Below are positions 7,232 to 16,388 of a stretch of DNA of 64,000 nt, piece after piece; position 1 is the stretch's first letter; the number at the start of each line of letters is the position of its first letter. The stretch lies in assembly GCF_024347475.1 (NCBI RefSeq), contig NZ_AP025487.1:1054001-1118000 (forward strand), written 5' to 3'. The position numbers were made by a program, and so were the translations under genes. The DNA is from Vibrio fortis. GTDB lineage: Bacteria > Pseudomonadota > Gammaproteobacteria > Enterobacterales > Vibrionaceae. Below the pieces are notes generated by a model. That model was not told the DNA's origin and did no database searches. It was given only the letters and a program-made list of their open reading frames with translations.

Positions 7232-8374
7232 CTATATGTTCTCACCTAGGCTGAAATAAGCCAAAACCTCATTTTCATTGTTGTATGTGAAATCCATTCG
7301 AACATTGATTCGCTCTTGGCGCATTAGGCGGTAGCGTAAACCAAGGCCGACCATAGAGAGTAAATCACTGTCATTGAAGCTGTGAAATGGGTCGGTTGGG
7401 TTTAAGCGTTCGCCAAACACCTTACCGACACCTGCTAACCCAACAACCGCGACATTGTTGAGAAAGTTAATACTGGAACCATTGATAGAGTATCGATACT
7501 CCAGTTCAAGGTTGGTCATGTGTGAGGCTATGTGGTCGCCAGCGACAAACCCACGTTGTACATCTCTACCTTGGCGGCCATAAGTGCTGTATGCGCTGCT
7601 AGGTGCTTGCTCGGCATCTAATAGATAACGCGCAACCCATCGACTGGCAATAATATGGTTATCGTTATGGGTGAGGCTATGGAAATAACGATAATCTGAA
7701 AATATCGACGAGTAGGTCTCTTCGTCATCATTACCTAACCAAGCTCCGTGGTTTTGGAAAGTTAGCTCAAATAGAAAGCCATGGTAAGGGTAGTAGTAGT
7801 GTTCACGCTCATCCCATAAGAACGACACTTTCGCGCCAACGTCTGGCTCGTACTCGTCACTAAACCCAGTCAGCTTTAATAGCAATTTATCTTTTGGAGT
7901 ATCTGCTAAATAACGTGCGCTTGAGTAGTCAAGACCCAAACCGAAGTAGATGTTATCAAATACTTTAAAGTAAAAATCACCGTCAAATGAGTACTCTTGG
8001 TGGTTGGTATCCACAAGGTCGACCAAGGTGATATTGGTACTCGAATAGCCCATTTCTCCTGAGAAACGTATCGAATCACCACTTAGCAACAGATCAGCAT
8101 TGCCCTTGATGTAGTAGCTGTCATTTAAGGTGTAGGTCAACGTTGCAGAGAGGGTGGATGCGTTTTTTGACTCGCCTTCGGCATAGAAATTATAGATAGG
8201 TACGATAGAGATACCGGTATCGACACTGGGATCGTAAAAGGGGATGGCAATAACGCGAAACTGGTCGTCGACAATTGGCTCGTTTGACTCTCGGGTATCC
8301 ACTTCGAAAGCGAAACTACTGATGCAAGCAGTTGAAGAGAGAAGGGTCGTTGCCCAAAGAGAAGTTCGAGTCAT
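7232..8374 (-). CDS. Omp85-type outer-membrane beta-barrel without POTRA domains
   Basis: 380 residues. An N-terminal signal peptide (about 1-22, ending SSFAF) is followed almost at once by an all-beta stretch with alternating aromatic and polar residues that ends in a barrel-type terminus (AYFSLGENI). The segment YGRQGRDVQRGFVAGDH resembles the conserved loop-6 RGF/RGY motif of the BamA/TamA/D15 barrel. BamA and TamA carry POTRA repeats before the barrel; here there is no room for any. Function is unknown: short barrels of this surface-antigen class have been suggested to act in lipid handling or as pores. The gene appears monocistronic. Confidence 0.7.
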   Translation of the reverse strand: MTRTSLWATTLLSSTACISSFAFEVDTRESNEPIVDDQFRVIAIPFYDPSVDTGISIVPIYNFYAEGESKNASTLSATLTYTLNDSYYIKGNADLLLSGDSIRFSGEMGYSSTNITLVDLVDTNHQEYSFDGDFYFKVFDNIYFGLGLDYSSARYLADTPKDKLLLKLTGFSDEYEPDVGAKVSFLWDEREHYYYPYHGFLFELTFQNHGAWLGNDDEETYSSIFSDYRYFHSLTHNDNHIIASRWVARYLLDAEQAPSSAYSTYGRQGRDVQRGFVAGDHIASHMTNLELEYRYSINGSSINFLNNVAVVGLAGVGKVFGERLNPTDPFHSFNDSDLLSMVGLGLRYRLMRQERINVRMDFTYNNENEVLAYFSLGENI

Positions 8375-8658
8375 TATTTGTATTACGTCCAGTGTAAAAG
8401 AGTTCGTGATTTATCTGCGTCTAATAATATCACGTACGGTCTACCTAATAATAGCTGTTAATGACAGGTTAAATGAGTGGGTTTGTATAGAATAAGGTAG
8501 CTGGTGCAGCTCGTTGAATATTGGTAAGGCGATTGAACAGCAATCAAGAGATTGATTAGCAGTCAATAGGTTGAATGAGCGGCACATAAAGATAATCTAC
8601 GCACCGCTTAGGGCGAGGTTAGCCTAACTTGAATCGTTTGGAGTTGTATCTAGGTTGA

Positions 8659-9153
8659 CTACTTTTTAATGGTAACCTTTGAGATAACAATGTCTTCGCA
8701 CGGTACATCTTCATGGCCCCAACGTGTGGTGGTTGGTGCAACACCAATCTTTTCAACCACGTCCATACCAGCCGTTACTTTACCGAATACAGCATAGCCC
8801 CAACCAGCATTGGTGGTCGCAGTATGATCTAGGAAGTCGTTGTCATCGAGATTGATAAAGAACTGAGCCGTTGCCGAGTGAGGTGCATCAGTTCGCGCCA
8901 TAGCGATAGAGCCGATAACGTTTTTTAAACCGCGATTTGCTTCGTTGACGATGGGTGCACGTGTTGGTTTTTCTGTCATATCAATCGTGTGACCACCACC
9001 TTGGATCATAAAGCCCTCGATCACTCGGTGAAAAGTTGTACCTTCATAAAAGCCGTCTTCGCAGTACTTTAAAAAGTTCTTTGAAGTAACAGGTGCTTTA
9101 TCAAAGTTCAGTTCTATCTCGATGTCACCAAAGTTTGTCGTCAAAATGATCAT
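8659..9153 (-). CDS. ppiB: peptidyl-prolyl cis-trans isomerase B (cyclophilin)
   Basis: 164 residues from the ATG at 9153 ([10 protein letters not shown]), matching the length of E. coli PpiB. A longer in-frame start at 9213 would add 20 low-complexity residues and is rejected. Cyclophilin active-site stretches are visible: [14 protein letters not shown] (catalytic Arg), [17 protein letters not shown] and [10 protein letters not shown]. It catalyses proline isomerisation during cytoplasmic protein folding. It lies 109 bp downstream of the tetR gene on the same strand, with a weak hairpin between them (9222-9241). Confidence 0.93.
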   Translation of the reverse strand: MIILTTNFGDIEIELNFDKAPVTSKNFLKYCEDGFYEGTTFHRVIEGFMIQGGGHTIDMTEKPTRAPIVNEANRGLKNVIGSIAMARTDAPHSATAQFFINLDDNDFLDHTATTNAGWGYAVFGKVTAGMDVVEKIGVAPTTTRWGHEDVPCEDIVISKVTIKK

Positions 9154-9262
9154 AGATTTACTCGTTGTATTCGTGTTGCTAGATAAATGATGCGTGGAAG
9201 TATACGTCAACAATGCAGAACCGCCAGCAGTGATACTGGCGTTGAACTCTGCGTTTGTAAGA

Positions 9263-9871
9263 TTAACGTTGGTACTGTTTTAAGAACATTTGCACGCTCG
9301 ACTCAATAATATGATTGCGTTGAGTTGTATCTGGAGACGGTGCATGACCAATGATTTGCGGCCAAAATGCGAATGACTTAAGCAGTGCGATAAATTGTGT
9401 CGAGGCAAAGTGTGGGTCAAGCTCAATTAGACGCTCGTCAGCCAATGCAGCTTTTATCCACACCGTCAGACCACTTTCGGCTTGAGAGTATTTGTCCATT
9501 GCTTGCGCTGCGAGCTCTTTGTTGTGGAAATACTCTGAAAATAGGACTCTGGAAAGGTCAATGAACCCTTGAGACTCAAGTAGGTCAAGCTCTTGATTGG
9601 CAATCGTGGTGAGTTGCTCAGCTAATGGCAATTTTTGCTGATAAGGGAAGTGAGTGGCTGCTAGGGTTTTCGCCCAAATACTATCGAGAATTTCCTCCAA
9701 CAATAGCTCTTTGCTGGCAAAGTGATTATAAACAGTACGCTTTGACACTTCGGCTCTTGCTGATATTTTATCCATGCTGGTGGATTTGTAGCCGTGCTCG
9801 GTAAACTCAGCAATCGCGGCCTCAACAATGGCTTCGCGTTTCTTTTGGCTTAGTGTTTTTTTAACGGTCAT
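9263..9871 (-). CDS. TetR/AcrR-family transcriptional regulator
   Basis: 202 residues. The N-terminal helix-turn-helix is clear at about residues 12-58 ([20 protein letters not shown], then [20 protein letters not shown]). The C-terminal ligand-binding half is variable, as usual. It is divergent from the TrpD2/YbiB-like gene at 10033; the intergenic region contains AACTAGTT (9923-9930) and other short palindromes that could be its operator. The ligand and targets are unknown. Family assignment is firm. Confidence 0.88.
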   Translation of the reverse strand: MTVKKTLSQKKREAIVEAAIAEFTEHGYKSTSMDKISARAEVSKRTVYNHFASKELLLEEILDSIWAKTLAATHFPYQQKLPLAEQLTTIANQELDLLESQGFIDLSRVLFSEYFHNKELAAQAMDKYSQAESGLTVWIKAALADERLIELDPHFASTQFIALLKSFAFWPQIIGHAPSPDTTQRNHIIESSVQMFLKQYQR

Positions 9872-10032
9872 GATAAGTACAACTCAATCTAAAATTAGCA
9901 CGGTATTCCATTATTTTACACTAACTAGTTTACCTTTAGTATGCGGGATTGTGCTTAATCCCTTTGCTTGGTTGTCTGGGTAGCATAGAATCGATAAAGG
10001 CTTTGATTTAGAGAGAAGAGAATTAGACATCA

Positions 10033-10989
10033 ATGAGTAGTATTTTAGAATGTATTCGTACTGTCGGACGAGGAGAGAGAGGTCGTAAACCTCTTACGTT
10101 TGAACAGGCCTATCGCATCATGGATGAGTATTTGAGTGGTCAAGTTGGAGATGACCAGATGGCGATGCTACTGATGCTAATTCGCGTGCAGAATGAGACG
10201 AACGAAGAGATTGCCGGTTTTGTGAAAGCATTTCAATCTCGAGATCCGGATTTAGGCGCGGACATTGATTGGCCTTGCTATGCCGGTAAACGCAACGATT
10301 CGAGCAGCGGTAAGCCATGGAACTTACTGGCAGCGAGAATCTTAGCTGATAGTGGTTACAAGATTTTAATGCACGGCTATATGGATAAACCGAGTGGTCG
10401 AACACATGTAGAAACACACCTTCAAGATGTGAATGTGCAAAGTGCGAATAACCCAGAGCATGCCAAAGAGATTCTAGATAAAGAGGGCATAGCCTATCTT
10501 CCTCTAGCAAACTTTGCACCTGAAGCTCAAACCATGATTGGTTGGAAGCATCGTTACGGTTTGCGCACGCCAATCAATACCGTGGTTCGCGCACTTAACC
10601 CAGGTGGTGGTCGATTAGGTGTCCGTGGCAGTTTTCACCCAGGCTTCCCTCAGTTACACGCGGAAGTTGAGCATGTCATTGGTAATAAATCGCACTCGGT
10701 CATCTCATTTAAAGGCCAGAACGGTGAGTCGGAATATAACCCTAAGGTGAGCCAAACGGTTTGGTTGAGTTCTCCCGAGAAGGTGGAGTCGTTTTATTGG
10801 GAAGGCAGTATGCATGAAGGACTATCGCTACCAGATAGCTGTGTGTTTGGTACGCCAGAAGATGAAATGGAGATGATGGCCAACAGCGTAGTCGACACCA
10901 TGACGGCCGTGTTGTTTGCTGAAACTCATGATAAACCTGAAGCGTATAAGCGTGCTTCTGAGCTTTGGGAAGCGTATTGCCGAAAGTAA
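10033..10989 (+). CDS. ybiB: TrpD2/YbiB-like protein (phosphoribosyltransferase fold)
   Basis: 318 residues, the same length as E. coli YbiB (TrpD2). The N-terminal helical domain (about 1-75, LTFEQAYRIMDEYLSGQVGD) and the alpha/beta domain match the anthranilate phosphoribosyltransferase / nucleoside phosphorylase class III fold. The substrate-binding glycine-rich loop of true TrpD enzymes is not evident; a histidine/glycine-rich stretch (GGGRLGVRGSFHPGF) is. YbiB of E. coli is known to bind nucleic acid without sequence preference rather than act as a transferase. The gene is often annotated simply as glycosyltransferase family protein. It is monocistronic with a strong terminator. Confidence 0.8.
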   Translation: MSSILECIRTVGRGERGRKPLTFEQAYRIMDEYLSGQVGDDQMAMLLMLIRVQNETNEEIAGFVKAFQSRDPDLGADIDWPCYAGKRNDSSSGKPWNLLAARILADSGYKILMHGYMDKPSGRTHVETHLQDVNVQSANNPEHAKEILDKEGIAYLPLANFAPEAQTMIGWKHRYGLRTPINTVVRALNPGGGRLGVRGSFHPGFPQLHAEVEHVIGNKSHSVISFKGQNGESEYNPKVSQTVWLSSPEKVESFYWEGSMHEGLSLPDSCVFGTPEDEMEMMANSVVDTMTAVLFAETHDKPEAYKRASELWEAYCRK

Positions 10990-11001
10990 CAACTCATGAC
11001 T

Positions 11002-11025
11002 AGGCCAGCAGTGCTGGCCTTTTTT
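11002..11025 (+). terminator. rho-independent terminator after the ybiB-like gene
   Basis: AGGCCAGCA and TGCTGGCCT form a tight hairpin (11002-11020) followed by T residues. Confidence 0.85.
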
Positions 11026-11110
11026 GTACCTGCCGTTTATGGAAAAAGGTATTGAGCCTTTTAACCCTTAATGTGAACAATGAGTTATTTCGGTTGGTAT
11101 AAACGTCAGC

Positions 11111-11347
11111 TTAAGGTTTTACGAATCGGCTAAAGTCAATTTCATGCTCTTTTTGATACTTTACGAGCTTAATCTTCAACTCCCGCTTGGCCGCGATTTC
11201 GACCGCTGCATAGGACATGCGGGTGATCTCTTCACTGCAATCTGAAATCAGTGGGCACTCTTTCTCATTGAAGCGGCCAACGAGGGTTTTATCGATGCCG
11301 TCTTTGTCTGAGTACACAAAAGCATAAAGGGCTTGATGGTGCTGCAT
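11111..11347 (-). CDS. small conserved-looking hypothetical protein
   Basis: 78 residues from the ATG at 11347 (MQHHQALYAFVYSDKDGIDK), preceded by AAAAGA. A TTG 12 codons upstream lacks a ribosome site and is rejected. The protein is soluble, with a charged C-terminal helical part (AAKRELKIKLVKYQKEHEID). No family is recognised. It stands alone on the reverse strand between two plus-strand genes. Its composition is gene-like, but its reality rests only on the open frame and the start context. Confidence 0.5.
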   Translation of the reverse strand: MQHHQALYAFVYSDKDGIDKTLVGRFNEKECPLISDCSEEITRMSYAAVEIAAKRELKIKLVKYQKEHEIDFSRFVKP

Positions 11348-11624
11348 ATGTCTTTTACTGGCTGAAAATTGATGTAGGGGCAAGATTACAGGATCTAAAA
11401 TTACAAAAAAGTATCAAAAAGTAATGGCTTGTAAGGAGTTGTCTGACGTTTATTACATCTATTTTTATGCGCTTCAGCCCTTATTCCACCTCACGTTTCT
11501 TCGAAATTAGGTTTTGCCTATCAATAAAATTGTTGAAATCCATTTAGTAAAATCAAGATTTTAGACAACAATTAACATATAGGTACAAGATAAGACCTGG
11601 CTAAGAGTTTTTAGGGAGAAAGCG

Positions 11625-12041
11625 ATGAATTCGATTAAAGTGAAAGATTACATGACGCTGCAGGTTGTGACGTTCACTCCTGATATGCCGTTAAGTCTCG
11701 CGCTAGACAAAGTAATGCGCAGTCACCACATGGGTGGTCCCGTGATTGATGAAAGTGAGAAGGTGATTGGCTTCCTTTCAGAACAGGATTTGTTAGAGAA
11801 ATTGGTTAAGGTGAGTTACTTCTGCCAAGACACACACACGGTGGGTGATTGCATGCATCCTGAGGTGCTGTCGGTATCTCCAGAACTTTCGATTATTGAA
11901 TTGGCAGACTTAATGAAAGTGGGTAAGCCAAAAGCATACCCAGTCATCGATAATGACAGACTCGTTGGTATGATAACGCGTACTGATGTATTGAGAGCAA
12001 TTGGTAAAAACTTAGATGATTGCTTCCAACATCCTGTATAA
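11625..12041 (+). CDS. protein with two CBS domains
   Basis: 138 residues made up almost entirely of a CBS pair: about 1-62 (VKDYMTLQVVTFTPDMPLSL, then PVIDESEKVIGFLSEQDLL) and about 70-132 (VGDCMHPEVLSVSPELSIIE, then YPVIDNDRLVGMITRTDVLR). Such stand-alone CBS proteins bind adenine nucleotides or S-adenosylmethionine and act as energy sensors or regulators of partner proteins. AGGGAGA precedes the ATG. It is followed by a strong bidirectional terminator, so it is monocistronic. The partner is unknown. Confidence 0.88.
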   Translation: MNSIKVKDYMTLQVVTFTPDMPLSLALDKVMRSHHMGGPVIDESEKVIGFLSEQDLLEKLVKVSYFCQDTHTVGDCMHPEVLSVSPELSIIELADLMKVGKPKAYPVIDNDRLVGMITRTDVLRAIGKNLDDCFQHPV

Positions 12042-12083
12042 TTCCTTGTTCGAAATGATTATTCTTACCGATTAATCTAAATT

Positions 12084-12111
12084 AACAAAAGGCGCACTGG
12101 CGCCTTTTGTT
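12084..12111. terminator. bidirectional terminator after the CBS gene
   Basis: AACAAAAGGCGC and GCGCCTTTTGTT form a 12-bp perfect stem with an ACTG loop. A-rich and T-rich ends let it act on both strands. Confidence 0.88.
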
Positions 12112-12160
12112 GTTTGTAGCGTTCTCACTGCTGCTACCTTTTCATAAACGGAGACGATTC

Positions 12161-13621
12161 ATGACAAATCAAACGGCCAAGTTTGTCGAAGGTTCAACAA
12201 TGCGCCATATCTTAGTGATGTCTGGTGCTGGATCTGTTGGTTTGATGGCTCTGTTTGTGGTCGATCTTCTCGATATGCTGTTTATTAGTATGTTGGGTCA
12301 GGTTGAGTTGGCCGCGGCTGTTGGTTTTGCTGGGACATTAACGTTCTTTTCAACCTCAGTTTCAATCGGTACCTCGATTGCAATGGGAGCATTGGTTTCT
12401 AAAGCCATTGGAGCTAAAGACCGAGACCACGCTAAACAGCTGAGTGTCAGCATTATGATGACGGCTTTTGTGATCAGTTCGGTCGTAACGGCGACAATGT
12501 ATGTTCATATCCCTGAATTGTTGAGTGCGATAGGTGCACAGGGGTTGGCGGCAGAAAGAGCGCAAGCGTACTTGCAGATTCTGCTTCCTAGTGGCCCATT
12601 TTTAGCTCTGGCGATGGCTGCTGGTGCTGGGCTGAGAGCTGCCGGAGATGCTAAGCGCTCGATGTGGGCGACATTGTCGGGTGGTATCGTCAATGCGATT
12701 CTTGACCCACTATTTATCTTTGGGTTCGGTTGGAACATTGAAGGGGCAGCTTTAGCCTCGGTTATTGCTCGTTTCACCGTGCTTTATTTCTCTCTTTATC
12801 CGCTTATTCGTAGCCACGACTTAGTCGCGAAGCCATCAATTGCTCATTGGCGCTTCAATCTACGCCCAATTCTTGCGATTGCCTTGCCAGCCATTATCAC
12901 CAATACCGCGACGCCAATAGGCAATGCGATCGTGACAACGGGCATCGCGCAATACGGTGAAGACTTTGTCGCTGGGTTTGCGGTGATTGGTCGTCTAACT
13001 CCGGTTTGTTTCGCGGTGATTTTTGCGTTATCGGGCGCTGTCGGTCCTATTATTGGGCAGAATTTTGGTGCTGAGCGCATGGATAGAGTTAAAGAAACGC
13101 TCAATAACTCTTTATTAGTGACAACGGCATACACGTTAGCGGTTTGTATCTTGCTTTACTTCTTACAGGACTTTGTGATTTTGATGTTTAGCCTACAAGG
13201 CGATGCTGCAATCATTGTTGCCGCTTTCTGTAGCTATGTTGCCATCACATTTACCTTTAATGGTGCGCTGTTTGTCGCCAATACTTCGTTCAACAATTTG
13301 GGTAAGCCTCTTTACTCTACCGCTCTAAATCTGGGTAAAGCCACACTTGGAACCTTGCCATTCGTTTATCTTGGTTCACACTGGTTCGGTGCCCTTGGTG
13401 TTCTTTATGGCCAAGCATTAGGTAATGTCTTGTTTGGTGTGCTCGGCATACTCGTATTGCGCTTCCATATAGCAGAGTTGATGAAAGGCTCTGAAGTCGA
13501 GGTTGAGCAAGAAGATGTGTCAATCGTAAGTCTTAACACGCAACCATTCTGTTCACATGACGCGGTATTGATCGATGATGTCTCGGCAAATAGAGAAGAG
13601 CTCAAAGACGCCAAACCTTAG
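12161..13621 (+). CDS. MATE-family multidrug/sodium antiporter
   Basis: 486 residues from the ATG at 12161, preceded by GGAGACGATTC. An upstream in-frame TTG at 12107 lies inside the terminator and is rejected. About twelve membrane segments form two homologous halves (first half with GLRAAGDAKRSMWATLSG, second half with GAVGPIIGQNFGA), as in NorM/DinF-type exporters that expel cationic drugs in exchange for Na+ or H+. The C-terminal tail (about 35 residues) is acidic and hydrophilic. The substrate cannot be predicted. Its stop is 144 bp before the zntA-like gene, which has its own regulated promoter. Confidence 0.9.
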   Translation: MTNQTAKFVEGSTMRHILVMSGAGSVGLMALFVVDLLDMLFISMLGQVELAAAVGFAGTLTFFSTSVSIGTSIAMGALVSKAIGAKDRDHAKQLSVSIMMTAFVISSVVTATMYVHIPELLSAIGAQGLAAERAQAYLQILLPSGPFLALAMAAGAGLRAAGDAKRSMWATLSGGIVNAILDPLFIFGFGWNIEGAALASVIARFTVLYFSLYPLIRSHDLVAKPSIAHWRFNLRPILAIALPAIITNTATPIGNAIVTTGIAQYGEDFVAGFAVIGRLTPVCFAVIFALSGAVGPIIGQNFGAERMDRVKETLNNSLLVTTAYTLAVCILLYFLQDFVILMFSLQGDAAIIVAAFCSYVAITFTFNGALFVANTSFNNLGKPLYSTALNLGKATLGTLPFVYLGSHWFGALGVLYGQALGNVLFGVLGILVLRFHIAELMKGSEVEVEQEDVSIVSLNTQPFCSHDAVLIDDVSANREELKDAKP

Positions 13622-13654
13622 TGAGCTTTCTTCTTATTTAATTGCAACTTCTCC

Positions 13655-13686
13655 TTGACCTTGGAGATGGCTCCAAGGTTTATACT
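13655..13686 (+). promoter_or_regulatory. MerR-type (ZntR/CadR/CueR-like) promoter-operator of the metal ATPase gene
   Basis: The -35 TTGACC (13655-13660) and the -10 TATACT (13681-13686) are 20 bp apart, longer than the 17 bp of ordinary promoters. The spacer is filled by the dyad ACCTTGGAG-ATGG-CTCCAAGGT (13658-13679). This over-long spacer with a dyad is the hallmark of promoters that MerR-family metal sensors activate by untwisting DNA. No merR-family gene is present in the window, so the regulator is encoded elsewhere. Confidence 0.85.
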
Positions 13687-13765
13687 TCAGGTGAACTGAG
13701 GGGGGTATTTGGTCTATCTCAACTAGACAGCCCCTTCAGCAGTCGAGTATTAAGGAGAATTTATT

Positions 13766-16090
13766 ATGTGTGCAAAACATGCCGCGTGCCGCTCAACCAA
13801 AGTGGATATTCAAAATCAACCAGCGGCTTCAAGCTGCGGTAGCCCAAAAATTACCAGTATCACTGCTGCTTCTACGCCCTCATCTTCGTGCTGTGCAACG
13901 ACGGAGTCTTCGGCTGGTGGAGAGAGTTGTTGTGGTTCAGACAGTGGAGAAGAGGACCGGCTGTCCTCAGTTGTCGAACTTCAAAGTAAGCTCACTCAAA
14001 GTTGGCTCGTCTCAGGTATGGATTGCCCAGCCTGCGCGCGAAAAGTAGAAAAAGCCGTATCAGCGATTCCCGGTGTCGTTGAAGCCAAGGTGCTGTTTGC
14101 GACAGAAAAATTGGTCGTAAAATACGATCAAGTTGAACTCACTGAAACCATTGAAACAGCCGTTCAAAAAACGGGCTTCAGTTTGAATGAAGTCGGCGCT
14201 AAGAAAAAGCAAGAGCCGACCACTTTCTGGCAATCTCACATTCAGCCAAACCTCCAAATTATTGCGATAGCAGCAGCGATGTTGTTCGCCGCTCTAATCA
14301 AAGATTTCAGCCCTGTTTTAAGTGAGCGATTGTTCATTGTCACTTGTTTACTAGGGCTTTACCCTGTCGCTAAACAAGCGGTGAAGCTTGCCCGCTCTGG
14401 TACTCCGTTTGCTATTGAAACCTTGATGAGTGTTGCTGCATTAGGTGCTCTGTATCTGGGTGAGACAGTAGAAGCGGCAATGGTTCTGTTGTTGTTCTTA
14501 ATTGGCGAGCGCTTAGAAGCGTTTGCTTCCTCTCGCGCACGCAGCGGTGTGCAAGCATTGATGGCGTTGGTGCCTGAGAATGCCACTCAAATTATTGATG
14601 GTGAACGTGTCGAAGTTGCAGTGACGGAACTGAAACCTGGTGATGTCATTGAAGTCTCTCCTGGTGCTCGACTGCCAGCAGATGGCCAATTGATTACTTA
14701 CGCCGCTAGCTTTGATGAGAGTGCGCTCACTGGTGAATCCGTGCCTGTCGAACACATCAAAGGCAACGCTATTATGGCTGGCGCAGTGGTGGTTGATAAA
14801 GTCGTTCGTATCACAATCACCTCAAAACAAGGTGAGAATGCGATAGACCGAATTCTTCACTTGATTGAAGAAGCTGAGTCACGCAAAGCGCCATTAGAGC
14901 GATTTTTAGATAAGTTCAGCCGTTGGTATACGCCGTTAATGATGTTTGTCGCATTGATGGTGATTGTTATTCCACCGAGTTTGTTTGCTCAGCCTTGGGA
15001 AACTTGGGTTTATCGCGGCCTCGCGCTATTGCTGATTGCGTGTCCATGCGCGCTGGTTATCTCTACACCGGCTGCAATTACCTCTGGCTTGGCGGCTGCG
15101 GCAAAACGTGGTGCATTGATTAAAGGCGGTGCGGCATTAGAACAGTTGGGTAAAGTTGAGACCATCGCGTTTGATAAAACTGGAACCCTAACTGAGGGTA
15201 AGCCTCAAGTTACTGATGTGATGCCTTTGCAAGGTTGGCAAGAGCAACAGCTATTGCGTGTCGTGGGAGCGATTGAAATAGGGTCAAGTCATCCATTAGC
15301 ACTGTCTCTTGTTAATAAAGTGAAAGACATGGGAATTGCTATTCCTGAGTCTGAGAGCAAGCGCGCTCTTATCGGTAGTGGTGTTGAAGGTGATGTCGAT
15401 GGGCTGACTTATCAAGTGCTTTCACCATCGAAAGTGACGTTTGCACTTGATTCTTCAGTGCAACAACAAGTCGCTTCACTTGAGATGCAAGGCAAAACAG
15501 TCGTGGTTGCCGTAGAACAGTCTCAAACCGTGATTGGTTTGATTGCTTGGCAGGATACACTGCGCAGCGATGCGAAGGCTGCAGTTGAACGTTTAAGCCA
15601 GTTAGGCGTCGAGTCGATAATGCTAACGGGCGACAACCCTCGTAGCGCAGAGGCAATCAGCTCAGTCGTTGGTATGCAATACAAGGCAAGCTTATTACCA
15701 GCGGATAAAGTGAGCTACGTTGAAGAGCTCACTCGTCGTTCTCACGTTGCTATGGTGGGGGATGGCATTAATGATGCTCCCGCAATGAAAACCGCGAATG
15801 TTGGTATTGCAATGGGCGGAGGTACCGACGTCGCGCTTGAAACCGCCGACTCAGCGCTCACTCATAACCGTTTGACTGAACTGCCAGCGATGATTGAGTT
15901 ATCACAAGCGACCATGAGAAACATTCGCCAGAACGTGGCATTAGCGTTGGGCTTAAAAGGCGTTTTCTTGGTGACGAGCCTGTTTGGCATTACTGGCTTA
16001 TGGGTAGCGGTACTCGCTGATAGTGGGGCAACGGCACTGGTGACGCTCAATGCTCTAAGACTATTAAGATTTAAGTCAAAAGCTGACTAA
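13766..16090 (+). CDS. zntA: heavy-metal P1B-type ATPase (ZntA/CadA-like exporter)
   Basis: 774 residues. It pumps soft divalent metals (Zn2+, Cd2+, Pb2+) out across the inner membrane at the cost of ATP. Visible parts are a cysteine-rich N-terminal tail (residues 1-66, eight cysteines including two CC pairs), an HMA domain with GMDCPAC (C87, C90), the TGES actuator motif, the membrane CPC motif at 426-428, the phosphorylated D470 in DKTGTLTEGKP, the HP motif in SSHPLAL and the hinge MVGDGINDAPA. AAGGAGA precedes the ATG. The MerR-type promoter upstream supports metal induction. CPC fits the Zn/Cd/Pb subgroup and the copper subgroup alike; the operator and the MDCPAC site favour ZntA. Confidence 0.92.
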   Translation: MCAKHAACRSTKVDIQNQPAASSCGSPKITSITAASTPSSSCCATTESSAGGESCCGSDSGEEDRLSSVVELQSKLTQSWLVSGMDCPACARKVEKAVSAIPGVVEAKVLFATEKLVVKYDQVELTETIETAVQKTGFSLNEVGAKKKQEPTTFWQSHIQPNLQIIAIAAAMLFAALIKDFSPVLSERLFIVTCLLGLYPVAKQAVKLARSGTPFAIETLMSVAALGALYLGETVEAAMVLLLFLIGERLEAFASSRARSGVQALMALVPENATQIIDGERVEVAVTELKPGDVIEVSPGARLPADGQLITYAASFDESALTGESVPVEHIKGNAIMAGAVVVDKVVRITITSKQGENAIDRILHLIEEAESRKAPLERFLDKFSRWYTPLMMFVALMVIVIPPSLFAQPWETWVYRGLALLLIACPCALVISTPAAITSGLAAAAKRGALIKGGAALEQLGKVETIAFDKTGTLTEGKPQVTDVMPLQGWQEQQLLRVVGAIEIGSSHPLALSLVNKVKDMGIAIPESESKRALIGSGVEGDVDGLTYQVLSPSKVTFALDSSVQQQVASLEMQGKTVVVAVEQSQTVIGLIAWQDTLRSDAKAAVERLSQLGVESIMLTGDNPRSAEAISSVVGMQYKASLLPADKVSYVEELTRRSHVAMVGDGINDAPAMKTANVGIAMGGGTDVALETADSALTHNRLTELPAMIELSQATMRNIRQNVALALGLKGVFLVTSLFGITGLWVAVLADSGATALVTLNALRLLRFKSKAD

Positions 16091-16112
16091 GATAGCGTCG
16101 TATTAGTTACAG

Positions 16113-16177
16113 AACGCCTCTGGGTTATTAAGCGCATATCGTCTGATTTGCGTTTTATGAACTAGAGGCGTTTTTTT
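16113..16177 (+). terminator. long-loop terminator after zntA
   Basis: AACGCCTCT (16113-16121) pairs with AGAGGCGTT (16164-16172) and runs into TTTTTTT. The 42-nt loop itself holds AAGCGCA/TGCGTTT, so the transcript end is a long two-tier hairpin. Confidence 0.7.
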
Positions 16178-16270
16178 CGTCATTATTATGCAACGAAGCT
16201 GGTCGATTACGGTAAAAGTGTGATGCCAATCGGTTTTTCGTGAAACCTGCATGTATGTTGCGTGGATAGG

Positions 16271-16286
16271 TGTGACGCTTGTCACT
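16271..16286 (+). promoter_or_regulatory. CRP-like site upstream of udp
   Basis: TGTGACGCTTGTCACT matches the CRP consensus TGTGA-N6-TCACA at nine of ten conserved positions. It lies 103 bp upstream of the udp start. In E. coli udp is a CRP/CytR-regulated gene, which makes this placement meaningful. Confidence 0.65.
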
Positions 16287-16388
16287 TCATTTTGTAAATA
16301 GCTTGGTTAGAGTAAACACGTACCCCACAAACTTATAATGCGCTTAGATAAGGGTGATGAACACTCAATAAGCCACAAGGAGCAAACT

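Noticed and set aside
9222..9241. Terminator between the TetR gene and ppiB
   Set aside because: CGCCAG/CTGGCG forms only a six-base stem and no T run follows on the reverse strand, so it was not listed as a terminator.
13642..13842. 66-codon frame over the zntA promoter
   Set aside because: It spans the MerR-type operator and overlaps the start of zntA in another frame, without a plausible ribosome site or homology.
16103..16285. 60-codon reverse-strand frame after zntA
   Set aside because: It lies across the zntA terminator and has no start context or recognisable product.
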